Source: Ectobius pallidus | Lineage: Eukaryota > Arthropoda > Insecta > Blattodea > Ectobiidae | Direction: 5' to 3' | NCBI GenBank assembly: GCA_964059195.1 | Contig: CAXKWD010000004.1 | Coordinates: 120,438,043 to 120,502,042 of the forward strand | Length of the DNA stretch: 64,000 nucleotides | Shown here: one piece after another, positions 25,611-37,694 of the stretch | Layout of the letters: each line of letters starts with the position of its first letter | How positions within the stretch are numbered: the first letter of the stretch is position 1 | The notes under the pieces: generated by a model | What the model was told of the DNA's origin: nothing | The model's input: the letters and a program-made list of their open reading frames with translations, nothing else | Databases searched by the model: none | Program-made: the position numbers and the translations under genes

Positions 25611-26248
25611 ATTGAAAGGTAAATTTTACAACGGTTATTTGATTTCGGGGGTTCCTCCCTTGAGCCCCAGCCTTGGCTACGTCCCTAACGGGGGGGGGGA
25701 GATAAAAGGGTATTCCCCTACAAGTGGGAAGTGATCTGGCCATTAACTACGTAATATAAAAAAAAGTAACAGGTAACGGTTATAAATAACAGTTACTTTC
25801 GTGTAACTGGAACAGTAGCGTAACTATTCCAAAAAAAGTAACTGGTTCCCATCTCTAGTTGAGTGGAGAGGTGATGCCGCTGCGAGAGAGACAGACAACA
25901 CGTGGAGTGGGATAGGAGAGCTGATCCAATCAGGGTGCAGCTACCTCCCCTAGCCAGGAACTCTACGAGCGGTGAGACTCGCTCCTAAGGTATATACGTA
26001 AAAACCCAGAGACGTTGTGGAGGTAATCTTACTCTAAACCAGTGTCCGGCAGATGCTGCAGTTGTGACGTAAGAGCCGATCATCTCGCAAGAGCTTGAGA
26101 GAGCGAGCAGTTGAGTTGCATTCCTGTTAATACGCACTAGCGCAGTGGCGTTCAGTGCAGCAGTAGGGGGGTTAAGGTGAGCCGTAATGGTACATTGAAT
26201 TGCGTGCATTAACCATGGCAAGGGTGCAGAGGTCAGTTAATCAGTGAA

Positions 26249-26858
26249 ATGTATGGTAAATTTAGTGCATTCAGATTAATACTAGACTTACGGAAACATC
26301 AGGTCACCCTCGGAGACACGCCACATTTTCCAAAGTTGTCTACAGTATGTCATCCAATTACAGACATTAATAATTATGTACAAATATTAGAAGAACTGGA
26401 TCAGGATATTTTATTACAGATTTCAAGATTTTGCAAAACTCCAATCCGATGTTTGCATATTTGCGACACCATTTTCTGTGGATGTTGACAGTGTTCCAAC
26501 GTCATTGCAACTAGAAGTCATTGATTTGCAAAAGAATATTAAAATGAAAGACCGCTTTCAAAACAAAAAGGATCTATCTATATTTTATAGAAGATTTCCC
26601 CAGGCAACTACATAATATATTTGCTGCTAGAATGTTGAGTATATTTGTATCGACGTATGTATGTGAATAGTTCTTTTCTTGTATGAAGATCTGCAAACCA
26701 CAACATGGAAACCGCCTATCTGATCAGAACATGAAAAATGTTCTCGTTTGTGTGTTAGCCAGACTATGTCTCCTAATATTGCAAAATTAGTGCGCGAGAA
26801 AAGAGGGAAAAAATTTCGACAATGCCTTGAGCTTGGGCACGATAGTGACACAAAGTAA
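26249..26858 (+). pseudogene. hAT transposase pseudogene (ZBED/GTF2IRD2-like)
   Basis: Translated pieces in changing frames match the C-terminal half of the hAT transposase family that includes ZBED and GTF2IRD2-like proteins. They run in order: 'LRKHQVTLGDTPHFPKL', then 'VQILEELDQ'. After a frame change near 26415 come 'FSVDVDSVPTSLQLEVIDLQ', 'STYVCE' and 'KICKPQHGNRLSDQNMKNVL'. After another change near 26765 come 'SPNIAKLVREKRG' and a stop near 26858. In-frame stops occur at about 26623 and 26676. The RNase-H-fold catalytic and dimerisation segments cannot form one protein, so it is dead. Short CAGTGGCG/CGCCACTG ends may exist at 26143 and 27271, but without a matching TSD. Confidence 0.8.
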
Positions 26859-27984
26859 GGGTGTGTATCAAAAGTCTGAATAGGCCTATACTTGGCATAG
26901 TGCTCACAAAGGTGTATAGTTTAATTTGTATATTTTGTATATTTTGTATACTTCAACATTTTTCAGTTTCCGAGTAGACAAAGTTTTGCAGTACTGCTTA
27001 AAGTATTCTTATGTTTTATGTATTTGTATGTTTATAGTAGTTTCGGAGCCTCATTTAAATAACCTGACGCTTAAGCACCTGGATGCATTTCAGATTAGTG
27101 TAAGTAGGGCCTATATTAAATTTCATTACAAACAAAACTGTTCTGTTACATTGATTTATCACAGTTGTACTATTTTGTTTCCGTACAAATGCATTGTAAT
27201 TGTGCTATTCCCATTCTATCTACGAAGATCGGAGCGCACTCTGTCAATGCATAGGCGTCGTTCCGCCACTGGCCAGTTGAACCCTTCCTCCACGCTCAGT
27301 ACGGAGATATTGCCGAGCAAAGAGCGTCGCTGCTCTGTAGTATGACGTCACAGAGCACGGAACATGCCGGTCACTGCTCTAAACCATCTTCGTACATATA
27401 AGTAACAGCAATAGCTTCTGAGTGATATGAGACCAATCGTTCACCTGCAATATTGTGAAAGTGACATAATTAAAATAAGAACAGAGTTGATAATGCTGGT
27501 ATATGTATAATGGTAAATGTATCATCTAATGTCAGATCTGCTGCATGTTTGAGATGCGAAGCAAAAAACCTTCAGGATACCAAGAACTTTCTTGGACCTG
27601 AGTATCAAAGGTATCATTTCCTCCTTCCAAAATAAACACGAACGAATTTATCTCGGGCATCCAATCGGATGAATATGAGCTATATAATAACCCACCATTT
27701 ATGACCAGCTCACTTCCTCCAACAAAATGGCTGCAGAGCTAGTAGCAACCGAAAGCTCGGAATTAATAATATAAATCCTTTCACCAGACTGGAAGCCCGA
27801 GAGACTCTCACCCAGAAATGTAATACGCTCTGTGTAGATTTCACGCTGTTGCAAGGTGTTTTACTATTTCTTTCAGTTATTTTAACTGTGATTTACTATG
27901 TCTAAACTCTAAAACTAAAGTCAATGGCTCTACATCCTTGAAGGGACTAGGCCTACCACCCGATCGCTGCGTCATCTACCGTAG
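26859..27984. other. No intact gene recognised
   Basis: This probably includes the 3' part of the dead hAT element. A short inverted pair 'tacgaagat'/'atcttcgta' is at 27222 and 27388. The 139-codon frame at 26926-27345 shows no domain. Confidence 0.4.
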
Positions 27985-28212
27985 GTAGATGTCAGGATTG
28001 GGGAGCATGTGGTCAGCATGCCGACACCCACGGCCGTTAGTGGTGTTTTCCGTGACCGGAGTCGCTACTTCTCTATCAGGTAGCTCCTCAGTTTATATCA
28101 CGAGGCTGAGTGCACTCCGTACCACACCTCCCTATTTCAGAAAAATCCGAGGAGGTAACGGGGATCCGATCAATAGCCAGTGACTCTAACCACGAGACCA
28201 CGCAGGCGGCCG
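27985..28212 (-). repeat. Probable tRNA-derived SINE, minus strand
   Basis: The minus strand begins 'cggccgcctgcgtggtctcg', followed by 'tggttagagtcactggc' and a weak B-box-like 'ttgatcggatcc'. This layout is like the SINE heads elsewhere in the window. No TSD was found. Confidence 0.5.
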
Positions 28213-29513
28213 TTTACAACGTCTGCGGTTACTAATTTTCAGTAACAATAATCACCGGTTAGTGAGTTTTATACAACTGGCCCTAAGAGTAGCCTTTCAA
28301 GCATCAATATCATTCTGAATGTGGAAAGAAAGCCAAGATCACCTTGAAAACGACCAGATGATTGTCGAATCATGTTTTTAGGTAAAAGACAAATCTTCGG
28401 AGTATATGGACTCCACTTTTTGCGAAGAAGGAAGTAGTGTATATTTCGAACATTTAATTTAATTATGAGTTCGACATTTACATTACCTCAGTTTTATTAA
28501 TAAGGAAGGGATAGCGTTTGAACATTCCAATATTAAATTGATGAAGTGATTTGAATAAGCAAGAAGCATCATTATTTTAGATTTTATTCATTTGACCTTT
28601 ATTTACATAGGCTATACCATTAATATCGAGCTTATCAAGTATTTTCCAAAACCTGTGCAGCGTGATGGGTTAATATTGATGCAAACATTTACTCAAACAA
28701 AAAACAAGGATAACCCATTTTAAAGTTCGTAACCTAATAATATTACATCTGTGTGAACTAGCCTTAAAATAGCAATGCGTCTATCTACTCTACCATTTCC
28801 TTCGCCTTGGGGGATTAGGATGTAATTCCTGTTCCGTCTTCGCGTTTCCATTCAGTGCCATATTCCATCCGGCTTTGCACTGCGTAGAGAACATATTCTA
28901 TTACAGAGGCAGTGTAAGACCAAATATAAGCTGTGTCGTACGGGAACACCTCCAGGTCATGAGATAGTAGTAGACCCTATAGAATGGAAGAAATCATTTT
29001 TTACAACTTTATCAGATACATTTTTGTAACTATCTTTTATTATTGTTGCATACGGGTTGAATTTCGTTGGAATTTAATATAATTAACAGGTTCGGTATCC
29101 TGTTACATAATAAATTTAAAAATCTAGCATGGTGGGCCCCTCTTAGAATTCCGGGCTTCTAAGTTAAATGCAATTTATGAAGAAACAAGCAAAGGCATCT
29201 GCTAATTCACGTTTATTTGCCCGAGGTAATTGTTACTATGTCTTGACTACAACATGGTTCTTCTCTTGTTCGTTTTCATGAATTTTTATCAGGAGTGTTC
29301 GTTGTTTGCTGTTTTATTTGAATTCCCCATATTTCCACTTTTACTAACTTCACCCACGTTTTTGTTCTAACTTCAAGTTTTCAAATTATGATTTTACTTC
29401 ACCCACGTTTTTGTTGTTAGATTTATTAAGTTTATTCCCAACACTGCTTCTTCTTTCTTTCAAAGTCCTTCTGGACTTTGGATCGTGATTTATATATTTC
29501 AGCGATGCTCTTC
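28213..29513. other. No gene recognised
   Basis: AT-rich. No supported exon or repeat. Confidence 0.5.
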
Positions 29514-29516
29514 TTA

Positions 29517-30235
29517 AGGGGCTGTCACACTAAACCGATCGAGCGACAGCAACCAACCAACTGATATAACGAACCAATAGACAGCAGTGGTACCAGTCAC
29601 ATAGCATTAATCGCCAGCGATCAACAACGAGCGAGAGGGATCAACTGGTCTGTGAAATCAAACATGTCCGTTTTTCAAGCGATAGTCGATGACAAATGGC
29701 GGGTGAAAAAGATGGCAGCGCTCCGAAGCTTTATACCCACCTGAATTTCAGAATGGATGCTGGAAGATTTAACTTACAGAATATGGAACACATTTGAGCG
29801 AATTGCACAAATCGATTAAGGCACTTAAAACTATATGTTTTTATGTAATTTAATTGCACGAATACAAATATACATTATGATCGAGTTGTCAAACCTAGCG
29901 GTAGCCGATCGAACTACAACAAACACACCTCTTCGCTCACGCTGGAAGTAAACAGATGTATCCTGAGAAGGTAGGCCTAACATTAAACCCTACATCTCAA
30001 CAGATGTAGTATGATGTGCAGGAGATAAGCAGACGTAGGCCTAATAAGGTAATATACTTTACCTCTAATATACAGTGATGGATAGACCTAGTAAAATCAT
30101 ACAGGTACATAACCTACAATATTTCCGTTGATCGAAGACGCTCGATGCTGTGTGACAAGGAACAGAAATGTAGTCTAGAGCACTTGATGGCACTCGATTG
30201 GTCTAGATCGAGCGACGCTCTGTGTGACAAGCCGC
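29517..30235. mobile_element. PIF/Harbinger-like MITE, 719 bp
   Basis: The left end AGGGGCTGTCACAC and the right end (reverse complement GCGGCTTGTCACAC) are inverted repeats. They are flanked by TTA on both sides (29514-29516 and 30236-30238), the 3-bp TSD typical of PIF/Harbinger elements. Subterminal 'gatcgagcgac'/'gtcgctcgatc'-type motifs recur near both ends. No intact transposase is present. A short frame near 29665 has no recognised domain. Confidence 0.75.
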
Positions 30236-30239
30236 TTAC

Positions 30240-30726
30240 CCAGTTTGTTGTGGTAACCGAGCAGAGCCACATTTAATTAATTTCACAGTGAAATACGGGG
30301 TACACGGAATCACCAGCTAAAATATTATATTAGATTCTTCTGACCTTTAAAGCTATACAATTTCTGGAATTCGAAATCTGGTAGTGGGTAAACATTAATT
30401 TCAGTGAGCCAGTTAGCCATGTGGCTTTATATTATAGGGATAGTTCTTCAATAAAGATTAAAATGATAACAGTTGAGAAATCGATTTAAATCAAAATATT
30501 TTATTAAATCAGTTGGATTTATGCGGTTTTCTCTAGAAAAATTGAGAGAGTAGAAGCACGAACAATATGGACGCACAAGAACAAATTGCCTACAGGCTGT
30601 AGACTAAAGAACAAGTTTCTTTTAAATTTATGGGGCCCTTTTGAGAAAGCCTACATAAAGTATGGATATACATATGCATTTATGAACCACAGATTATTGT
30701 CTCTGTTTGACATTACATTAGAATAT
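30240..30726. other. No gene recognised
   Basis: No supported feature. Confidence 0.5.
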
Positions 30727-30836
30727 TATAGGAGAAATATTCCTCAGACACTGGGATTTGAACCCAGGACCTTCGGCTATCCGTGCCAATGATCTACCAA
30801 CTGAGCAAACCCAGAGTTCACTTTACAGCGCCAGAT

Positions 30837-30839
<3 letters not shown>
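30727..30839 (-). repeat. tRNA-like element with inverted ends (family T)
   Basis: On the minus strand it carries A box 'ttgctcagttgg' and a perfect B-box-like 'gggttcaaatcccag', in a tRNA-like cloverleaf order, ending 'aatatttctcctataatatt'. It is the reverse complement of 33177-33302 with a few differences. Its other end runs into a (TA)n tract at 'ggatctggcgctgt', so the left inverted end is lost. Confidence 0.8.
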
Positions 30840-30905
<66 letters not shown>

Positions 30906-31594
30906 ACAGTCGAATTTGGTTAATTCGACGTTGGATAATTCGAAATATTGTATAATTCGAATAAATACTCATTCCCCATGAAATTCCTACAAAAATTTAT
31001 GTTAAAAAATTGCAATTAATTCGAATTGTTTAAGCTTAATTTGGATAAATCGAAGCCAAAATTTGTCTCATGTTAATGTTGTAAGGATTCCAAGAGTTCA
31101 TTGCTTCCAGGAATTCCACAAGAATTCTTTATTTCGCTGAAGAACCCTAGTCCCTAGCAGATAGAGTACTAAAATGTATTTTTAACCACCGTTATCTTCC
31201 TCCTGCTGAATAGATGTTCAATGTAATGCGAAGTTCACCCCCTCTGCTACAGTTTTGGAGGGATTCAACACTTCTGTGAAAATTTTAGTGTTCAATCTAT
31301 CCTCCAAGTGTGACTGTGTTTGAGAATGTCAAAGCGTGGAGCATACACCAGTTCCTTTATTAAATTTAGGGTTACAATTTTAGTGTGGAAAAAGGTTTCA
31401 TTTAAAATCCTAACAACAGGATGGCAGTCATTAAGGTAAAATTCACTACACAATAATTATTATTTATTGCAATGAGTTTATTTTTAACATTTTTACGGGA
31501 TTTTCGTTTAAAAAGTCACAGTTTTGGTTAATTCGAAATTTGGATAATTCGATTTTTTCTAATTCCCCTTGGGGTTCGAATTACTAAGAGTCCA

Positions 31595-31649
<55 letters not shown>
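30839..31649. repeat. (TA)n microsatellite split by an insertion
   Basis: TA runs at 30839-30901 and 31598-31649 border the pogo-like MITE at 30907-31597. The MITE duplicated a TA dinucleotide when it inserted. Confidence 0.9.
30907..31597. mobile_element. Tc1/mariner-type (pogo/Tigger-like) MITE, 691 bp
   Basis: The left end is 'cagtcgaatttggttaattc' and the right end reads 'aagagtccactg'. Inner blocks 'ttggataattcgaa' recur in inverse arrangement near both ends. A TA target duplication flanks it (30905-30906 and 31598-31599). CAGT ends with iterated 'TAATTCGAA' resemble pogo/Tigger-derived elements. No transposase frame is seen. Confidence 0.78.
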
Positions 31650-31650
<1 letters not shown>

Positions 31651-31675
31651 ATCCATCTTGAATGTTAACTGTATA

Positions 31676-32156
31676 ATAAAATCAGGTAAACTTATGTAAA
31701 AAAGTGCCAGCATGTTTTTGTTTAATCAGTTATGGCTGCAATTATGATATGCAGAATATGTTTTTTTTTAATTGATTTCCAAGTTAAGCTCCAGATTTAT
31801 TCATTACGCAGGGCTTACGGAAGAACAAAGGTCTAGTTTTTTTTTATTTAATCAGATTAAAATCATCCAGCATCAGCTGAACTGTACAGATTTGTGATAC
31901 CTTGACAATCGCACACTCACATAAAAATACCAACAAAATAAAGTGAAATTGGCCGGTTTCGGGATTTGAACCATGGAACTCCAGAATGTGAGACCAAGAC
32001 GTTACCATCTCGGCCACCTGGGTCAGTTCAACGGTCTAGTTGGATAAGCGCATGTAAACAATAGTGTTTTTGGTCATAGCTAACTGTATTTTAATTTCCA
32101 AAGCCTTATAATATCACAGTAAAACAATTGACAATGTTGTCAAGATAACTTATTTG

Positions 32157-32217
<61 letters not shown>

Positions 32218-33075
32218 TCCTTCGAATACGTATATTATTATAAAATAGGCACTAAATTGAGCATTACTCCGAAACAGGTCAACCGTTTTCATCCAATATC
32301 AATATACGTATTCCCATGAACATTATAAATGTGTATACCAAGTTTCATAAAAATCCGGTAAAGCGTATTTGAGTTACTGCGTCTTTAAAATAGACACTAA
32401 ATTGGGTTTTACTCCGGTACCGGTCTACCGATTTGGTCCAATATCAGTATACGTCTTTCCATGTAGATTATAAATGGGTATACAAAGTTTCAGGAAAATC
32501 CAATAAAGCATATTTGAGTTATCGCGACTTCTCATATATTAACATAAAAGGCCCTAAATTGGGCATTATTCCGGTACTGGCCAACCGATTTTTTTGAATA
32601 TCAATAGACGTCTTCCCATAGACATTATAAATGCGTATACTAAGTTTCATAATTATCCGATAATGCGTATTTGAGTTATTGCGCCTTTAAAATAGACACT
32701 AAATTGGGTTTTACTCCGGTACCGGTCAACATATTAGGTTCAAATTCAATAGGGCACTTTTCATGGACGTCGTAAATGCGTATGCCAAGTTTCATGTAAA
32801 TCCGATACAGCGTATTTGAGTGAAGAAATAATAGAAAGGCGCCATAATTTATTAAAACAGGCACTAAATTGGGCATTACTCCGGTACCGGTGAACCGATT
32901 TGGTTCAATATCAATAGGGTTCTTCCCATAGACATTATAAATGTGTTTTCCAAGTTTCATGAAAATCCGAAAAAGCGTATTTGACTTATGGCGCGTACAG
33001 ACACACGGACGGACGGACATACATTTTTCGTCCCCACACACAATCTCATAAAGTTCCATACTGGCACTTAATAAC
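31676..33075 (-). mobile_element. Composite element X, copy 1
   Basis: The low end has 'atcaggtaaactta' and 'aagtgccagcatg', and the high end has 'catactggcacttaataac'. The agtgccag/ctggcact ends are inverted. In minus-strand reading order it holds a GTCC/GTCT-rich tract (about 33001-33022), then five diverged ~145-165-bp iterons (each with 'caagtttcatgaaaatccga' and 'gcgtatttgagttat'), a (TA)n tract (32158-32214), and a tRNA-like block (31953-32030) with A box 'tggccgagatgg' and B box 'ggttcaaatcc'. The frames crossing it are not genes. The class is unknown. Confidence 0.75.
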
Positions 33076-33176
33076 ATTGAATACCGGTCCCAAAAATTAC
33101 TAATTAGTCTGTCTCATAGTACTGCATATGACATAACTTGTCTGTCAGTGAGGTAGACCATTAAGGGCAGTCAGTC

Positions 33177-33302
33177 ATAGGGGAGAGGTTCCATCTGGCC
33201 CTGTAAAGTGTACTCTGGTTTAGCTCAGTTGGTAGAGCATTGGCACGGATAACCAAAGGTCCTGGGTTCAAATCCCAGTGTCAGAGGAATTTTTCTCCTA
33301 TA
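33177..33302 (+). repeat. tRNA-like element with inverted ends (family T), best copy
   Basis: The core (about 33214-33287) has A box 'tagctcagttgg', a D stem GCTC/GAGC, B box 'ggttcaaatcc', and a T stem CTGGG/CCCAG. The anticodon arm has C rather than T at the position before the anticodon and one stem mismatch, and one acceptor pair is lost, so it is probably not a working tRNA gene. It is enclosed by inverted ends: 'ataggggagaggttcc' on the left, and the reverse complement of the right end, 'tataggagaaaaattcc'. Sister copies are at 15007-15101 and 30727-30839. Confidence 0.8.
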
Positions 33303-35562
33303 ATATTCTCATTCTACATAGGCCTACATGAAGAATATGATACCTCAGATTACTGATTACTGGGCCGGCATTTAAACATTGGGGTATGGGTTTCGATTTG
33401 CATTTGTTATTGATATTGTATCTGTAAACATAGACATCGTGGTCGCTGAACGTAAATATAAAGTATGAATCGGTAACAAAATTCCATGCCTCGTGTCGTC
33501 CATGAGCTAGCTGTATTGGCTATCATTGCAGTGTATTATCTGGAGTTAACATGTGTAAGTGATACCACAGAGTTACTAAAGGCTTTAAACAAGAGCAGAG
33601 AGAAAATAGGTTTGCGTATGGGCATGCTTTGTATGTGATATAAATTTTGTTTTTATGTATGAATTGTCTATTGCCATTGAGTAAGTAAGTGTTAAATTTC
33701 CGAGAGAAAACTAAAATGTCTGCCTAGAATGGAGAATGATTAGTTACATATTTTTAAAAATAAGTAGGACAAAATTAAAAAGAAATTAGATATATGAGAA
33801 ATTTAAGTAATAATTTATTGAAAATTAAAATGTAGAAGAAAGAATTACTTTCTAAAACTAAAGTTCTTCTCGTTTGCTTTTGATATACGACAGACAAAGT
33901 TGATCCCGGAAGTGTTAATTAATTATTTCGCCTTCCCCCAATACCTCCTCCATAAGAAATTAATTCAGTTGTACAACAAGACAGTGAATCTAAATAGTTG
34001 TGTTACATTTTGTGTTCTCACGTTAATGTAGCCTAGGTATATTTCAGTGATTGATAAAATTACATTTCATCCAGATACAGAATAGTTCTACATATCTGCA
34101 TGTTATACATACTGCGTTTACCGTTTTCTTCATGAATCAGAGAGAATGTGAAGAAATATCATTATGATATCTATGATAAGTTCAATTGGTTCGTGAAGTG
34201 AAATTATTCTTACACTTATTATGAGTAAAATTAGGGTAGCATATATTGCTGAATATATGATACAAGAATACGTGTTTAATTTTGATAAAAGGTCATACTC
34301 TTCATGGCAATAACTCCTTTACACCTTTGAATTACCGTTACTCGAACTAGGAACAGGCTTGCTCTGGTTCTTAAAATATTCTAATTAGTTATTAGCCTTT
34401 TGGACAGATTGATAATCCTTAACTGATAACAGCTGTCCTAAGGGTTATTCTCTATAACATCCAAATACAACTTTGGACAGTAAAATGCATTATATAGACC
34501 AGAGAAGCCGCAAGTGACACCGGAAATCGTTGACTCCTTGCTCGTCTAATAACACTATCCTCGCTGTGAACAAGGAGCGGATACTAGAGCTTGGACGCTA
34601 ATGGACTAGATATAAATTTACTAAGAAAACATATCCCCATCCCTTCAATTGTGTTTAACGCCAATTAGTGTTTGAGAGTGGATAACCGAAAGAAATCCCT
34701 TGTCAATGTCCAATGTTCTGCAGCTTTCCTTACATGCAAGGAGGATATCGTAACTGCTTGAAATAGGGAATATCCTCACGATTCGTATGACCTACTTAGT
34801 TGGAGATCATAAACGAAGATCAAATAGTATAAGCAAGATTTAATGTCCATATGACCTAAACGGACGAGATAAGAAGTATTCTGAGCATAGTGCAAGGTGA
34901 AATACAGTATAAGGTGCGGTAGGCACCAAGGCATTTAGTCTTACGGGTAGATTCGAATTATTTAATATAGGGAAGTGAAGACCTGTTTTAACTCAACCGT
35001 TCGGTATTTCATCAGTTTGTCTGTAAATGTGTGTGTTGACGCAGTCAAGACCAAAGAACGTTCATTGCAGGCATTAAAAATGACATATGTGTAAGGATTT
35101 TCATTTTTTGATTACATTTCATTGGTTATTTTTTAATGGTTATTTTTTACGTGAAGTGTACTGTTCACAGAATTACTACTTATAGCGTTGTACGAGTTAG
35201 ATAGATCGTTTCGAATGATTATTTTATTCAAAAGTACACTTTCACGTCAGGTGTATGCTTCACAAAATTCAGATTATTTTCAAAGTTTAATAACAGAATG
35301 AAGGTCGCCATTCGTGAGGACCCAGTGTACTAGTAGTCTATTGTATCGGCGCAACTAACCCGTTAGCTTGTTACCGCCCCCTACATGTGCTGGTATAATT
35401 AAACTTAATCCCGTGGTCGTTGCATTTTACCACTTTTGACGGGTGCACACGAAAAATGAACATTTGTTAAATTCACTCCTATAGAATGGTATACAGTCGC
35501 ATAAAAAGTGCTTTAAAATAATCTGATGTGGAAAATCACAAAACTTCCTCTGTCCAAATAAT
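33303..35562. other. No gene recognised
   Basis: Over 2 kb without a supported exon, RNA or repeat. Probably intron or intergenic. Confidence 0.5.
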
Positions 35563-35574
35563 AGTTTGCCTCTT

Positions 35575-35964
35575 CTGTATCTGGAACCCTATGATCCCCA
35601 GGTGGGGCGAAGGGGCCTCCAAGTGGAGGTTTCATTACCTACATTAATTTTGATATGCTTATTTTCCGAGAGAGGGTAGAGGGACAGGTGGTAAGCCCAT
35701 CGCCTCGCAACCCCCCTATGGAAACTAAGTATTTCTTGGACGTGAAAGGGCCGAGAAATTTTGTCCAGAGGCTCTAATTTAGGCTTGGAGTTCTTTTACG
35801 TGCCGTAAATCTACGACACGGGACCCCCAGCTTAAAGTCCCTCCCGGAGGACTCCGTGCCCAGGATTTTTACGTCCTGAAAAATCCATCGACCGCGGCCG
35901 GGTTTGATCCCGCGCCCTGCGGATCCAGAGGCGGGCACGCTACCTCTAGACCACCGCGGCCGAC
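35575..35964 (-). repeat. tRNA-derived SINE (family S3), full length
   Basis: Minus-strand SINE. The head is 'cggccgcggtggtctagagg' with B box 'gggatcaaaccc'. Then come 'gatggatttttcagg', 'gtaaaaatcctgggcacgg', a long conserved body, and the tail 'ccagatacag'. A perfect 12-bp TSD, 'agtttgcctctt', flanks it (35563-35574 and 35965-35976). It is nearly identical to 47926-48304 except for small deletions there. Confidence 0.95.
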
Positions 35965-36094
35965 AGTTTGCCTCTTAGCATAACAAATTATGTATGACAT
36001 TCTCTTCATGCAAATTGGTTGTAGAAATGGAAAAAAAATGTCGTTACTACATCACATCGCATCCCCGATAAAATAAATTTAATTGCATTTAGAG

Positions 36095-36230
36095 CAGTGG
36101 TTCCCAACCTTTTTCAGCTGACGACCCCCTTCGAATATCATGAAATCCTCACGCACCCTTTGATTGTGATGGGGAGAAGGAGCCCTAAAAACGTGATTGT
36201 CAGTACTTTAAAAGATCCCTATAATACTTT
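36095..36230. mobile_element. hAT MITE end fragment
   Basis: 'cagtggttcccaacc' followed by 'cgacccccttcgaatat' is a typical left end of a common hAT-derived MITE class. The partner end and TSD were not found, so it is truncated or badly decayed. It resembles the intact element at 37395-37671. Confidence 0.6.
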
Positions 36231-37225
36231 GAAAAATTAAATTAATATTGCTCACCTCTTTTATTATTCTTATTTATCCTGTGAGGCTTTTGCTGTCACA
36301 CACAAATACATATAAAACACAAAAATGCATATCTAATTATTGTGAATCTTATTTGAGTCCCAGTACAGCTCATAAAAAAAAGTTAAATGTAGAAACACAA
36401 ATGTCCAATGTAGAGTTAAAAACTGAATATTAGTGAGATGATTGGCACTGTTTTGCTTTCACCAGCTCTGAGATATTAGTTTTTATGTCTGACAGAGCAC
36501 AACACATATCACTCGTATCTTGTATTTGGATTTCCAAATTGTTATAAACAAGTTGAGGACAAGATATGACTAGTTAATATGACAGGGAAAATATAGTTAA
36601 AATTTATAAGATTATAATATGTAAATTCACACTGTTCTGTTATTCTTGTTAATTACGGTATGTGTATTTGTTTGGTTAAAGTTAACCGATTAAAACTTCT
36701 CGTCGACCGATAAGGCAACAACACTACCTAAGAAGGTATTGTTGAAATTTGGTAGATGGCGTTTTCCGTAAATTATCAAAATAGTTACCAACATCTCTCA
36801 GATCCTATAGGAGGCGACGAAAAGGGAGAAAATTATTTTCGAAAGGATAGCTTTTTTTCGGAATCTCTACTACAGCGTATAAAGTCGAAAGTTTAAATTT
36901 AGTACACAAAAGAAACATTTTTCAATATTTCTTTTGAGTGAAATATATAGCGAAAGGGTTAAAGGATCAGTCCTTTATTTACCTTCGCATAATCTCATAC
37001 ATTTTATTCTGTCTTTACTATTTTTACTTTTGTTCTTTCGAAACATCGGATAAAATATAAGATGTTCATAGGCTATAATATTTATGTTAGATAAGTTATA
37101 ATATTATATAGAAAATTTATTACATTATACTTAATATGAATTATAATAAATTGCAAATTACGTAGACCTATAACCTATGAATACAGAAACAAGTGTAATA
37201 CATTTCATTGTGTAAAATATGAACC
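36231..37225. other. No gene recognised
   Basis: AT-rich. Chance frames only. Confidence 0.5.
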
Positions 37226-37394
37226 TAAGGTGGGCCATACACGTTACGGTATACCGGTGAGGTTTACCTGCACAGGTAAACCGGAAAGGTATACCTGTGC
37301 AGGCTAGAGCACACACACGCTACGGTAAACCGGAAGGTTTTAACTCAGTCGAGAGATGGCGAGCAAACAAGAAGACGACGCGATCGCTCTAGTA

Positions 37395-37671
37395 CAGCGT
37401 TTCTCAACCTTTTTGAACCCGAGGACCTCTAAAATGCCTAAAACATTTTACGGGCCCTAATTTTACATCCCACTTTTAAAAGAAGGCCTATATTATTAAT
37501 ATTCTTAATATTTGGGGCATTAATTATAGGTCATTATAACGAAATATGTGAAACAATTTTACTTCTTTACTTTACACTTGCTTTATGATTTTTTTTAATT
37601 ATGTTTGCGGACCATCTGCACCATCTTCGCGGACCACCAGTGGTCCGCGGACCATAGGTTGAGAAACACTG
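37395..37671. mobile_element. hAT MITE, 277 bp
   Basis: The ends 'cagcgtttctcaacc' and 'ggttgagaaacactg' are flanked by a perfect 8-bp TSD, CTCTAGTA (37387-37394 and 37672-37679). It sits in the 5' leader of the Harbinger transposase. The right-hand Harbinger repeat shows the uninterrupted form of the site. Confidence 0.95.
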
Positions 37672-37694
37672 CTCTAGTAGGTTTGTTAGTGACC

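Larger units (their letters stand above)
20775..25857. mobile_element. hAT-type element, 5083 bp, satellite-bearing
   Basis: The left end TAGAGATGGGGAA and the right end (reverse complement TAGAGATGGGAAC) are flanked by a perfect 8-bp TSD, GTTGAGTG (20767-20774 and 25858-25865). Subterminal GTAAC/GTTAC motifs recur at both ends (20798-20868 and 25765-25845), as expected of transposase-binding repeats. No transposase is recognisable. The interior is made of other repeats: a 140-bp hAT MITE, an S1 SINE, a truncated R3 repeat, an (ATT)n tract, a GTTAC-rich array, a 15-unit 147-bp satellite and an ATCGAT-rich stretch. It is a non-autonomous element much enlarged by insertion and tandem expansion. 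Confidence 0.88.

Noticed and set aside
26143..27271. Complete hAT element around the 26249-26858 pseudogene
   Set aside because: Only 8 bp of inverted end match (CAGTGGCG/CGCCACTG), and the flanking 8-mers 'cactagcg' and 'gccagttg' differ.
27222..27396. Small inverted-repeat element
   Set aside because: Only about 9 bp of inverted match ('tacgaagat') and no clear TSD.
32676..33077. 133-codon open frame with internal protein-level repeats
   Set aside because: It is the translated iterons of element X. The same frame is broken in other copies.
33214..33287. Functional tRNA gene
   Set aside because: A and B boxes are good, but the base before the anticodon is C, stems have mismatches, and two sister copies share the flanking inverted ends. 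It is a repeat.
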